Shown piece by piece: positions 42,074 through 50,541 of a stretch of DNA of 64,000 nucleotides. Every line of letters starts with the position of its first letter. The stretch's first letter is position 1. Origin of the DNA: an uncultured bacterium (GTDB lineage: Bacteria; Desulfobacterota; Binatia; UBA1149; CAITLU01); NCBI GenBank assembly GCA_903893315.1, contig CAITLU010000002.1, forward strand, positions 121,866-185,865, read 5' to 3'. A program made the position numbers and the translations under genes. The notes under the pieces are model-generated. The model was not told the DNA's origin. It saw only the letters and a program-made list of their open reading frames with translations, and ran no database searches.

Positions 42074-43366
42074 GTGAACAGTGACAGGATCCTTAAGTTC
42101 TTCGGAGCCTTGGCCATGGTGTGTGCGTTCGTGCCCCGCCAGGCCTGCGCGCAGGTGAATCCCGGCGACACGATCGATAAGGCGAATGTTTCCAAGGTGA
42201 ACGGCCTCGTCTCTCCGGGTGTCGTGGCGGCAATCGAAAACGGCTCTGAGCTGAAGATCGTCCAGTACGAGAAGATTCCGATTCCTACCGTCTACAATGA
42301 CGCGACGGAGAAGTACTCGGCCCAGGTCACTCTCGGCGACAAGACCACGCTCCAGAACTGGGTGGCGGGGCGTCCTTTCCCGAACATCGACGCCTCGGAT
42401 CCGCTGGCCGCTGTCAAGGTGATGTGGAACTTCAACCGCACCTCCTACTTCACCGACGATTTCGCGGTTCACCTACCGGATGCCGACACCGGCGCATATT
42501 TCAAGGATCACGAGGACAAGGCGACCTATCAGGTCGAGCGACACTTCATCGTGGACTGGTCACGGCGCATGCGCTTCGAGGGACGCCTTCGACACGATCC
42601 GAAACCGAAGATCCCCGACAATCCCGACCGGGTTTTCGACAAGCAGGGATTCTTCCCGCTCATCGAGCCGTTCGACCTGAAGGGCGTCGGATCAGTGAGC
42701 TACCGTTATCTCGACCCGGCACGTCAGGACGACACCTGGCTGTATACGCCTGCGATACGTCGTGTGCGCCGACTTTCGAGTGCGCAGCGCAGCGACGCAC
42801 TCTTCGGCCAGGACATCGACATGGACAGTTTCGGCGGCTACGCCGGACAGATTCCGTGGTTTGAGTGGAAGCTGCTCGGCTCCAAGCCGATGCTCGCGTC
42901 TTTGCACGGCAAGAACCTGCCACCGAAAGTCTGTCCGAAGGACGGCGGCGTGACCTACTGCGAGGAATGGGAGATGCGTCCCGAAATGTGGATCGTCGAG
43001 GGGCGCACGAAGCTCCCCGGTTACGCGTACTCGAAACGCGTCATCTACGTGGACAAGGAAACGTACATGATCCCGTACTCTGACCTCTACGATCACAACG
43101 ACGAATTGTGGAAGGCCGTCATGCTCAACATCCGCACTTCCACGCAGCCGAACCCGAAAGTGGACTTCAAGTATCCAGAGGAACACATGTTCATCTACGG
43201 CTTCACGGTGCTTGACCTCCAACTCCGCCACGGCACGCGCGCAGCGATTCCAGGCATGGCTTTTCCCGACGAAGCTGGCTGGTATCTCGACAGAGGATTC
43301 GACGCTCCAGAGTCGGTCGGCCAGGACTGGTACCAGGTGTCGAGCCTGATCCGCGCCGGGCGCTAG
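42074..43366 (+). CDS. DUF1329 exported protein
   Basis: A GTG at 42074, 9 nt after AGGAGG, begins NSDRILKFFGALAMVCAFV, a signal peptide ending near CAQ. The 430-residue protein has the DUF1329 layout: NWVAGRPFPNIDASDPLAAVKVMWN, TWLYTPAIRRVRRLSSAQRSD and FGGYAGQIPWFEWKLLG (each quoted in part). DUF1329 proteins are predicted periplasmic beta-rich, LolA-like lipid binders and often sit with outer-membrane and lipid-catabolic genes. It is followed by a FadE-type ACAD 311 bp downstream. Confidence 0.87.
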   Translation: MNSDRILKFFGALAMVCAFVPRQACAQVNPGDTIDKANVSKVNGLVSPGVVAAIENGSELKIVQYEKIPIPTVYNDATEKYSAQVTLGDKTTLQNWVAGRPFPNIDASDPLAAVKVMWNFNRTSYFTDDFAVHLPDADTGAYFKDHEDKATYQVERHFIVDWSRRMRFEGRLRHDPKPKIPDNPDRVFDKQGFFPLIEPFDLKGVGSVSYRYLDPARQDDTWLYTPAIRRVRRLSSAQRSDALFGQDIDMDSFGGYAGQIPWFEWKLLGSKPMLASLHGKNLPPKVCPKDGGVTYCEEWEMRPEMWIVEGRTKLPGYAYSKRVIYVDKETYMIPYSDLYDHNDELWKAVMLNIRTSTQPNPKVDFKYPEEHMFIYGFTVLDLQLRHGTRAAIPGMAFPDEAGWYLDRGFDAPESVGQDWYQVSSLIRAGR

Positions 43367-43677
43367 CTGGACTGATCTGATCGCTCAGGCTCGTTCTGTC
43401 GGTCAGTCGGCGTTGGAGCCGGAGCGTTCCCGCACTGCGCGAGGTTGGTCGGCTTCGCGCGGAGTGGAATCGCCGTGGCGTCGGTCCAGCGGCTTGTCGC
43501 TATGCGGGAGACTTCCCGAGAATCGGCTGCGTTAAAGCGCCGGCAATACGTCGGCCATCACGTCGAACCGCTTCGCCTTGCGCCCGGCGCGGGAATCGTG
43601 GAAAGGAGTCCACGCCCGGCCGGATCTGTGTATTTGCCGCGAAAACCACAGGCCCTGGAGCACGAGAGGAAGACCCG
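43367..43677 (+). other. 311-bp gap before the FadE-type ACAD
   Basis: No coding frame with a ribosome binding site and no strong hairpin is seen here. The only notable sequence is the GAGAGGAAGACCCG ribosome binding site just before the next ATG. It presumably holds a promoter for that gene. Confidence 0.4.
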
Positions 43678-45486
43678 ATGAGCGACACACTGGTAAACCT
43701 GCGCGACATCCGATTCGTTCTGTACGAGATGCTCGATGTCGAGGCGCTGACCAAGTACGACTATTTCGCGGACTATTCGAAGGACACCTTCGATACGGTG
43801 CTGGAGGCGGCGTACAAGCTGGCTCGTGAGGTCTGCTGGCCGTCTTACGCGGAAATGGACCGAGTCGGCGCCACCTTCGACGCGAAAACCGGCGAGACCA
43901 GCGTGCCGAAATGCATGCACCGAATCTGGCAAGCCTACAAAGAAGGCGGCTGGGGCGGCGAGACGGCCCCCGCCGAAGTCGGCGGACAGCAACTCCCGGC
44001 CTGCGTCGCCGCCGCGACATCGTTGATGTTCAATGCCGCGAACACTGCGGCGAACATGTACGTTGCGGGCGCCGGTGGTGCCGCGGGACTCATTCTCTCG
44101 TTCGGCAGCGACACGCTCAAAAAGGTCTACGTGGAGAAGCTGTATGCCGGTGAGTGGGGAGGCACGATGTGCCTCACCGAACCGCAGGCTGGCAGTTCCC
44201 TTAGCGACGTGAAGTCCACGGCCGTCAAGGCGAAGGACGGCGACCATTACCTTTTGACGGGAACCAAGTGCTTCATCTCGAGCGGTGACCACGACCTCAC
44301 GGAGAACATCGTCCATCCGGTGCTCGCCAGGATTCCCGGAGCACCTGCGGGAGTGAAGGGCATCAGTTTGTTCATCGTGCCCAAGTATCGCGTGGGCGAC
44401 GACGGGGCGGTCGGTGAATTGAACGACGTGGTGACCGCCGGCATCGAACACAAACTGGGAATTCGAGGCAACGCGACGGCTACGCTGAACTTCGGGGACC
44501 GTGGGGAGTGTCGCGGGTGGCTGCTGGGCGAACCGAACCGCGGACTCGCGTACATGTTTCAATTGATGAACCATGCCCGCATCGGCACCGGTCTGCAGGC
44601 AACCAGCCTCGCCTCCAATGCGTACCAACATGCGTTGCAGTACACGCGCGAACGCGCGCAGAGCCGCAAAATAAGCGAGAAGGATCCCGCTTCGCCGCAG
44701 GTGCCGATCATCAAACATTCCGACGTTCGCCGCATGCTGCTCACTCAGAAGGCGACGACCGAGGGTCTGTTCGCGCTGCTCGCCTACGCAGCGTCGCTCG
44801 GGGACAAGGAACTCTGCAGCCCGGATGAAGCCGAGCGTCTGGCGGCGACGGACATGCTCGATGTACTGACGCCGGTCTGCAAAGCCTACGGTTCCGAGGC
44901 GTCCTACGATTCAATCGTTCAGGCCATTCAGTGTTACGGCGGCTACGGTTTCAGCGAGGAATTCCCTCTTGCGCAGATGCTGCGTGACTGTAAGGTTTTC
45001 CCGATCTACGAAGGTACCAACGGCATCCAGGCCTTGGACCTTCTCGGCCGCAAGGTCGTGATGAAGAACGGCGCTGCGTTCAAAGCCGTACTGGACGAGA
45101 TTTCCAAGACCGTTGCTGAGGCATCGCGTGTAGAGTCTCTCAAGGACATGGCCGTGAAAGTTGCGGCGGCGTCTGACGCGGTCGGTGATGTCACCGCGCA
45201 TCTGGCTGGAATCGCGATGGGTGGCGACATCGAATTGTATATGAGTGCGGCGACGCCGTACCTGAGGATGTTCTCGCGACTGGTGATCTCGTGGCTGTTC
45301 CTATGGCAGTCGACGCTCGCGCAGAAGGCTCTCGAAGCGTGCGCAGGCGACGAAAATTACTACAAGGGCAAGCTCGGCACGGCGCGGTTCTATCTCAACA
45401 ACGAACTTCCTCACCTTCACGCCACGGTGCAGATCCTCAAGAACGGAGAGCGGACGGCCCTCGACTTCGATGAGGCGTGGTTCTGA
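43678..45486 (+). CDS. acyl-CoA dehydrogenase, 602-residue FadE5-like type
   Basis: This full-length ACAD has the extra N-terminal domain of this class (NLRDIRFVLYEMLDVEAL, CWPSYAEMDRVGATFD), a core with MCLTEPQAGSSLSDVKS, LLTGTKCFISSGDHDL, the signature FIVPKYRVGDDG, and the catalytic loop IYEGTNGIQALDLL where Glu is the base. The PF12806-like C-terminal domain follows (YYKGKLGTARFYLNNELP). It is a close paralogue of the truncated gene at the window start. Broad medium/long-chain acyl-CoA oxidation is expected. It converges with the SDR gene at 45598. Confidence 0.95.
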   Translation: MSDTLVNLRDIRFVLYEMLDVEALTKYDYFADYSKDTFDTVLEAAYKLAREVCWPSYAEMDRVGATFDAKTGETSVPKCMHRIWQAYKEGGWGGETAPAEVGGQQLPACVAAATSLMFNAANTAANMYVAGAGGAAGLILSFGSDTLKKVYVEKLYAGEWGGTMCLTEPQAGSSLSDVKSTAVKAKDGDHYLLTGTKCFISSGDHDLTENIVHPVLARIPGAPAGVKGISLFIVPKYRVGDDGAVGELNDVVTAGIEHKLGIRGNATATLNFGDRGECRGWLLGEPNRGLAYMFQLMNHARIGTGLQATSLASNAYQHALQYTRERAQSRKISEKDPASPQVPIIKHSDVRRMLLTQKATTEGLFALLAYAASLGDKELCSPDEAERLAATDMLDVLTPVCKAYGSEASYDSIVQAIQCYGGYGFSEEFPLAQMLRDCKVFPIYEGTNGIQALDLLGRKVVMKNGAAFKAVLDEISKTVAEASRVESLKDMAVKVAAASDAVGDVTAHLAGIAMGGDIELYMSAATPYLRMFSRLVISWLFLWQSTLAQKALEACAGDENYYKGKLGTARFYLNNELPHLHATVQILKNGERTALDFDEAWF

Positions 45487-45516
45487 CGGCGAAACGGCAG
45501 CACGTCTCTTGTGCAC

Positions 45517-45561
45517 CATAGACCTCTTACGGTGCTGCGCTGGTACCGTGAGGGGTCTATG
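45517..45561. terminator. 17-bp hairpin between convergent ACAD and SDR genes
   Basis: CATAGACCTCTTACGGT pairs over all 17 positions (two as G-U) with ACCGTGAGGGGTCTATG around an 11-nt loop. It lies 30 nt after the ACAD stop and 36 nt after the end of the convergent SDR gene. No long T-run follows on either side. Confidence 0.55.
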
Positions 45562-45597
45562 ATCTCGTATCGTCTCAACGGCCGCGGCGGCGCCGCG

Positions 45598-47070
45598 TCA
45601 GTCGAGCGGCGCTGCACAATCACGCGCACGTGCTGCGATTGCCGCGAGCATCCCGCGGAACACGATCCCGTGCAGCGGATAGATCGCGTACCAGTACAGG
45701 AGTCCGCTGAGCCCGGCGGGATCGAATACCGCGGTCTGACGGATCAGTGACCCGCCGGTGGTTTCCGTTACTTCAAACTCAAGCCAAGCACGGCCGGGAA
45801 CCTTCATCTCGGCGACAAGCAGAAGGCGACGATCCGGCTCGAACGCCTCGACGCGCCACCAGTCGAGGGAGTCGCCTGCGCGCAGGCTCTCCGCGTCTCG
45901 ACGACCGCGCTTGAGCCCGACTCCGCCCATCCACAGGTCGATCACGCCGCGGATACGCCACAGGAAGTTGGCGTAGTACCAGCCTGCGTGGCCGCCGATG
46001 CGACGCACGGGTGCGAAGGCGGCGCGCGGTGGAACACCGACGAATGTCGCGCGCGAATCGACGATGCGATTTCCCAGGCGGATTCCGCCCCAGTCGGATG
46101 GACGACCAGCCGCCGATAGTGCATCCGACCAGCGTGTTTCGGCCACCTCGTTGTCTTCGTTGACGAGGGCTGCGGCCACGGCGGAACTGAGACCCATCGG
46201 TTGAATGGAGGGGAAGGCACTTCCTGCCGAACGGTCGCGCACTACGGTGGGGTGCACGATGCTCTGGACGAGTTTGCGGCCGATGCGCGCATAGAGGGGA
46301 GTTACGAAGCCGAGCCAGAGGCTGGATAGCCATGGGGTCAGAAAAGGGAAGGGGAGCATCAGGCGACGCAACCCGCGCTGTCGCGCGTACTCCTGCATGA
46401 TATCGCCGTACGAGACGACGTCTGCGCCGCCCACCTCGAAGACTCGGCTCTTCTCGACGTCGACGGTCAAAGCGGCAACCAGGTAGGAGAGGAGGTCGGC
46501 GATAGCGATCGGCTGCGCGGGAACGCGAACCCAGCGCGGCGTAATCATCACCGGGAGTCGTTCCGTCAGGGCGCGGACCATCTCGAAGGAAAGGCTTCCC
46601 GATCCGACTACTACCGAAGCACGTAGCTCAATGGTCGGAACAGCGGATTCGCGAAGAATGCTCCCGGTTTCCTGCCGGCTGCGCAGGTGTGTGGAAAGAA
46701 GTTCGGATTCGTCGCCGAGTCCGCCGAGATAGACAATGCGGCGCAGGCCCACAGTTTCCGCGGCGGACGCGAAGTTGATCGCAGCCCTGCGGTCCTGCTC
46801 TTCGAAGGATCCCTGCGAACCCATCGAATGCACGAGGTAGAATGCCGAAGTACAACCGCGCAGGGCCTCAACAAGCGACGCGCGATCGAGGGCATCACCA
46901 CGTACCACTTCTACGCCGCGCGGCACGCGACCAACCAGGAATTCGGGACGGCGCGCGATGGCTCGAACTCGACAACCCGCTTCGAGAAGAGGGCGCAGAA
47001 GCCGACCACCAATGTAGCCGCTTGCACCCAGAACAGCGACGTACTCGGGGGCGTGCTCTCGCGAGTTCAT
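45598..47070 (-). CDS. NAD(P)-binding SDR / DUF2867 protein of the light-response type
   Basis: ATG at 47070 gives 490 residues. The N-terminal atypical SDR begins VAVLGASGYIGGRLLRPLLEAG and includes YLVHSMGSQGSFEEQD and IVYLGGLGDE. The C-terminal half matches DUF2867, with RIRGVIDLWMGGVGLKRGRRD and YWYAIYPLHGIVFRGMLAAI. Such fusions are repeatedly found beside photolyase and LitR/CarH regulators. The gene belongs to the leftward set folE-peroxiredoxin-membrane protein-SDR. Chemistry unknown. Confidence 0.85.
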   Translation of the reverse strand: MNSREHAPEYVAVLGASGYIGGRLLRPLLEAGCRVRAIARRPEFLVGRVPRGVEVVRGDALDRASLVEALRGCTSAFYLVHSMGSQGSFEEQDRRAAINFASAAETVGLRRIVYLGGLGDESELLSTHLRSRQETGSILRESAVPTIELRASVVVGSGSLSFEMVRALTERLPVMITPRWVRVPAQPIAIADLLSYLVAALTVDVEKSRVFEVGGADVVSYGDIMQEYARQRGLRRLMLPFPFLTPWLSSLWLGFVTPLYARIGRKLVQSIVHPTVVRDRSAGSAFPSIQPMGLSSAVAAALVNEDNEVAETRWSDALSAAGRPSDWGGIRLGNRIVDSRATFVGVPPRAAFAPVRRIGGHAGWYYANFLWRIRGVIDLWMGGVGLKRGRRDAESLRAGDSLDWWRVEAFEPDRRLLLVAEMKVPGRAWLEFEVTETTGGSLIRQTAVFDPAGLSGLLYWYAIYPLHGIVFRGMLAAIAARARDCAAPLD

Positions 47071-47194
47071 TCGATCACCGAGGGGCCGCAAGAGAGTAGC
47101 GGCAGCAGTAGTCGGTTGCGCAGCAGCGTTGCCAAGCAACTGTCTGCGTAACGGTTGCTCCGCTCTGGCCCGATTCCCGGGACCCTGTTCGGAC

Positions 47195-47770
47195 TCATGG
47201 CACCCGGACGGTTGCGGAGGTACCGCGAGGAAAGTACGCCGGCCAGATCGTGGCATCGAGGAGGGCGGTCTGCATGCAGAACGCCACCGCGCCAGCGATC
47301 GCCAGTTTGTGGAGCCTGCGCGATGTCACGGGCGAGAGCGTCAGCAGCGCGGCCAGCAGGCCGAGCGATCCGATTCCTACAAGGCCGAGCACGACGCGGA
47401 TAGTTAGCCATAGGGCCGGATCCCAACCTTCAAGGAGACTGAGGGTCAGAGGCAGCCACAGGGCCGACGGGATGAGGATCAGTGCGTAGAGGAGCAGGAA
47501 CCATCCGAATCCGTATCGGCCAGCGATACGCGTGCTCCGCGCATCGGTGCGATACAGAAGCAGAAACGTGAACGGGAAGTATCCTGCCGCCGCCGAGAGC
47601 ATGGTGATGTTGTAGAAGGGCTTGAGGGCCTGCGGAACACCGCCCCAGAGGAAGTCGCCAGTGCCCGGGTGTGTAGCAAGTCCGACGATGTAGCTGCCGA
47701 GCACGCCGATTCCACCGAGAACATTGAGTGTCAGCAGCCAACGTTGCTGGGGGTGCATACCGCTGATCAT
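47195..47770 (-). CDS. polytopic membrane protein, 191 residues
   Basis: ATG at 47770 overlaps the peroxiredoxin stop by 4 bp (ATGA). The protein has five to six hydrophobic segments, including LLTLNVLGGIGVLGSYIVG, LSAAAGYFPFTFLLLY, GFGWFLLLYALILIPSALWL, VVLGLVGIGSLGLLAALLTL and KLAIAGAVAFCMQTALLDA. I do not recognise the family. Translational coupling to a peroxiredoxin and the photolyase-linked operon suggests a membrane component of photo-oxidative defence. Confidence 0.78.
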   Translation of the reverse strand: MISGMHPQQRWLLTLNVLGGIGVLGSYIVGLATHPGTGDFLWGGVPQALKPFYNITMLSAAAGYFPFTFLLLYRTDARSTRIAGRYGFGWFLLLYALILIPSALWLPLTLSLLEGWDPALWLTIRVVLGLVGIGSLGLLAALLTLSPVTSRRLHKLAIAGAVAFCMQTALLDATIWPAYFPRGTSATVRVP

Positions 47771-48306
47771 TGGTCTGCCAGAACCTGCGTTGCGTGGGTG
47801 GACGGGTCGACATCGTCGTATGTCTTGCGCACTTTTCCGTCCGGCCCGACGAGATAGGAGATTCGGCGAGCGAACCAAGCGCTCGCCGAATCGGCCGCGC
47901 CGACAGCGATCGCCAGTTTTCGATCTTCGTCGGACAGGAGCCTGAAGGGCAGGGATTCCTTCTCTACAAATTTCCGGTTGTTCGCAGGGGCATCGAAGGA
48001 CACTCCGAGCACGACGACTCCGGCCTCTTCCAGCGCGCTGTACTGGTCGCGAAGACCTCGGGCTTCGGTTGTACATCCCGGTGTCATGGCTTTCGGGTAG
48101 AACCACAGCAGGTAGGTCTTGCCGACGAGATCGGCCGAGCGAACCACAGCCCCGTTCTGGTCGGGCAGAGAGAACTCTGTCATGGGCGTTCCCGGGGCGA
48201 GCATCCCGGCCTCGGTGTTGCTAACCGCCAAAAGGCCGAGTACGGCCGCTCGCATCCCATGGGCAAGGATCTCGTTCGGTGTTCTGAAACAGAAAACGTT
48301 TTTCAT
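47767..48306 (-). CDS. peroxiredoxin, AhpC/TSA (Bcp-like), probable 1-Cys
   Basis: ATG at 48306 after GGAGGTCACG gives 179 residues. The N-terminal ~35 residues precede a thioredoxin-fold peroxiredoxin domain with LPDQNGAVVRSADLVGK and the peroxidatic Cys in YPKAMTPGCTTEARG. Bcp-type enzymes usually have a second Cys five residues later (GCTxxxC). Here it is Arg, so this is a 1-Cys type needing an external thiol. It reduces peroxides. The N-terminal segment may be a weak export signal. It lies between folE and the coupled membrane protein. Confidence 0.85.
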   Translation of the reverse strand: MKNVFCFRTPNEILAHGMRAAVLGLLAVSNTEAGMLAPGTPMTEFSLPDQNGAVVRSADLVGKTYLLWFYPKAMTPGCTTEARGLRDQYSALEEAGVVVLGVSFDAPANNRKFVEKESLPFRLLSDEDRKLAIAVGAADSASAWFARRISYLVGPDGKVRKTYDDVDPSTHATQVLADQ

Positions 48307-48343
48307 CGTGACCTCCGCTTTTCGTGTCGTTGAAATGACCAAA

Positions 48344-49012
48344 TCAAAAGGCGTTTCCAGAGAGCATCAGCAGGGCCTGCCGCTTCATGGCCTCATCGTC
48401 CGCAAGCACGCCGCGTAGCGCCGTCGTCACCATGTCTGCCGTCTGCTTGCGTGCGCCGCGAAGCTGCATGCACAGGTGCTCGGCCGTCACGACCACCGCG
48501 ACACCACGGGCACCGAGGTGCTCGGTGATGGCGTCGGCAACGTTGGCGGTGAGTCGCTCTTGAAGCTGGGGGCGACGCGCGAACACATCGACGGTGCGCG
48601 CGATTTTACTCAGTCCCACCACCTTGCCATTTGCCGGCAGGTAGGCCACGTGAGCTTTGCCGCGGAAGGGCAGAAGATGGTGTTCGCACATGCTCTGGAA
48701 GTCGATGTTGCGAACCACGACCAGGTCTTCGCCCGGCGCCGCGTGACTGAACACCCGCGACAGGTGCCTCTCCGGGTTGTCGTGCAAGCCCGAGAGGAGT
48801 TCTGCGTAAGCCCGGGCCACCCTGGGAGGTGTCTCCGAGAGACCCTCACGGTCTGGGTTCTCTCCGACCGCTGCCAGGATCTCGCGTACGGCGCGGGCGA
48901 TACGGTCCAGGTCCACGGGCTGTTCTTTGGTTCTGGCGAGGTAAAGGCGGGTGGCAGGTCCGCCCGGTCCGGTGAATACGGGGTCATCATGGTGTTCGGC
49001 GGCGGTGCTCAT
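48344..49012 (-). CDS. folE: GTP cyclohydrolase I
   Basis: ATG at 49012, with GGGAGGAAGCC upstream, gives 222 residues of type IA GTP cyclohydrolase. It converts GTP to 7,8-dihydroneopterin triphosphate for folate or pterin synthesis. The Zn ligands are visible in [13 protein letters not shown] and [13 protein letters not shown], and [20 protein letters not shown] is the conserved core. In LitR/CarH-type loci folE is commonly light-induced, possibly to supply the pterin antenna of the photolyase. It is the first gene of the leftward operon and is divergent from the regulator. Confidence 0.95.
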   Translation of the reverse strand: MSTAAEHHDDPVFTGPGGPATRLYLARTKEQPVDLDRIARAVREILAAVGENPDREGLSETPPRVARAYAELLSGLHDNPERHLSRVFSHAAPGEDLVVVRNIDFQSMCEHHLLPFRGKAHVAYLPANGKVVGLSKIARTVDVFARRPQLQERLTANVADAITEHLGARGVAVVVTAEHLCMQLRGARKQTADMVTTALRGVLADDEAMKRQALLMLSGNAF

Positions 49013-49144
49013 GGCTTCCTCCCGGAATATCGAAACGTCCAATTCGTTCATTGAATAATCCATCTGTGTCGAGGCTGCAAGCCTAATCGGCTGTTTGTGC
49101 TCAGCCGGTTTGCCAAAAACGCGCAAATCGTCCAAAATTTCCCG

Positions 49145-50005
49145 ATGGAGCCCCTTCTTAGCCCGCGGGAACTCGCCTACGCTCTGGGCGTAAGTGAATC
49201 GTCCGTGAAGCGCTGGGTGGACTGCGGAGACTTGGCCGCCCTGCGCACCGCGGGTGGCCACCGTCGCATTGCGCGCAGCGAGGCGCTGCGGTTCGCCAGG
49301 GCCAAATGTGTACTTCCCGCCCGGCCGGAGTTGTTGTTCTTCGTTGGAGTGCAGATCGAAGAATCCGTTCTCGGTGACGCCGGTCGCAGCGAAGCCTTTC
49401 ATCGCGCGCTGATGGAGGGCAACCGGCCGCGGGTCCTCGGGATCCTCACCTCGGCATTTCTGGCTGGCCACTCTATCGCTTCCCTGTGTGACGGTCCGAT
49501 CTGCTTCGCACTCGAACGCATCGGCGAGATGTGGAAGCACGACGAGAAGGGAATCCTTCTGGAACACTACGCAACGGAACTATGTATTCAGGCGTTGGGC
49601 GTACTTCGCGCGGCGCTACCGGAGCCCGCGCTTGATGCGCCCGTAGCCGTGGGGTCAGCCGGCCCCGATGATCCCTATCTGTTACCGAGCAGCATGTGCG
49701 GGGTCGTGTTGAGTGAACTGGGTTTTCGAGACGTGAACCTGGGTCCCTGCACACCCGTCGCGACCAAACTCGCCGCCGTCGAGACGTACCGTCCCGTGCT
49801 TGTGTGGCACGCGGGGAGTGTGGGCGGGGAAGAAATTTCCGCGCTGGCCTCAGGGCTTCGGCGGATCTCGCAAAGCGCCGACGTGAGGCTGGTCGTAGGC
49901 GGGCGCGCTCTGTCGGCTCTCTCTGTCCCGTCCCCCGTCGTGGCTCTGGCGACCATGAGGGAACTGCAGGCATTCGCCCGCGGGCTGCTGCCGGCGCGTG
50001 CATAG
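49145..50005 (+). CDS. CarH/LitR-like MerR-type light regulator, B12 His ligand not seen
   Basis: ATG at 49145 gives 286 residues. An N-terminal MerR-like winged HTH ([26 protein letters not shown]) is followed by a four-helix bundle with the CarH signature W-x9-EH (W130, E140, H141) that caps the adenosyl group of B12. A Rossmann B12-binding-like domain comes next ([23 protein letters not shown]). The expected DxHxxG loop reads DDPYLLP, so the cobalt-ligating His is Tyr178. It lies in a photolyase/folE context, divergent from folE. Either a base-off variant or a cobalamin-independent regulator. Confidence 0.85.
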   Translation: MEPLLSPRELAYALGVSESSVKRWVDCGDLAALRTAGGHRRIARSEALRFARAKCVLPARPELLFFVGVQIEESVLGDAGRSEAFHRALMEGNRPRVLGILTSAFLAGHSIASLCDGPICFALERIGEMWKHDEKGILLEHYATELCIQALGVLRAALPEPALDAPVAVGSAGPDDPYLLPSSMCGVVLSELGFRDVNLGPCTPVATKLAAVETYRPVLVWHAGSVGGEEISALASGLRRISQSADVRLVVGGRALSALSVPSPVVALATMRELQAFARGLLPARA

Positions 50006-50070
50006 AACGCGTCTGCTCGACCGTTCGCGTCCATGGCGTCCTGTCGATGCAAGAGAGGACAGTCCTTTCC

Positions 50071-50541
50071 ATGAATCCTCATGAGCCAATTCTCGCGACT
50101 AAAGGCGTCATGCGTGACCCACCCGCGAATTTCGACATCGAGGTTTTCTATGACGGCGAATGCCCGTTGTGCATGCGCGAGATCCAGATGCTGCGGTGCC
50201 GCGATCACCGCCGACGGATCCGCTTCGTGGACATTGCCGCCGAAGGCTTTAACGCGTCCTCGGTCGGCGTGACGCTGGCGGCGTTGATGGACCGAATCCA
50301 CGGCCGCTTGCCCGACGGTACGCTGGTCGAGGGCGTCGAGGTGTTTCGGCGCCTGTACATGGCTGTGGGCTTTACGCGGCTGGTAGCGCTGACGCGCCTG
50401 CCCGGCATCGCGCGACTCCTCGAACTTGCCTACCGCGTTTTCGCCCGGAATCGACTGCGGCTGACCGGCCGATGTGTCAACGGCCGCTGTTTACTCCCCA
50501 CCAATCCGGAACCGTTGACGGCGGATTCGAGGCAACGATGA
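50071..50541 (+). CDS. DCC family (DUF393) thiol-disulfide-like protein
   Basis: ATG at 50071 gives 156 residues. The family motif is [16 protein letters not shown], a CxxC in a thioredoxin-like context, followed by [13 protein letters not shown] and [18 protein letters not shown] proteins are predicted thiol-disulfide redox proteins of unknown substrate. It is 65 nt after the regulator, and its stop overlaps the photolyase ATG by 4 bp (ATGA), so it is coupled to photolyase. An earlier ATG at 50047 is possible. Confidence 0.82.
   Translation: MNPHEPILATKGVMRDPPANFDIEVFYDGECPLCMREIQMLRCRDHRRRIRFVDIAAEGFNASSVGVTLAALMDRIHGRLPDGTLVEGVEVFRRLYMAVGFTRLVALTRLPGIARLLELAYRVFARNRLRLTGRCVNGRCLLPTNPEPLTADSRQR

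Noticed and set aside
49036..49139. Direct repeats of CGTCCAA in the folE/regulator promoter region as a MerR-type operator
   Set aside because: The two copies are spaced 93 bp apart and neither forms a palindrome typical of CarH/LitR sites. They may be chance in AT-richer DNA.
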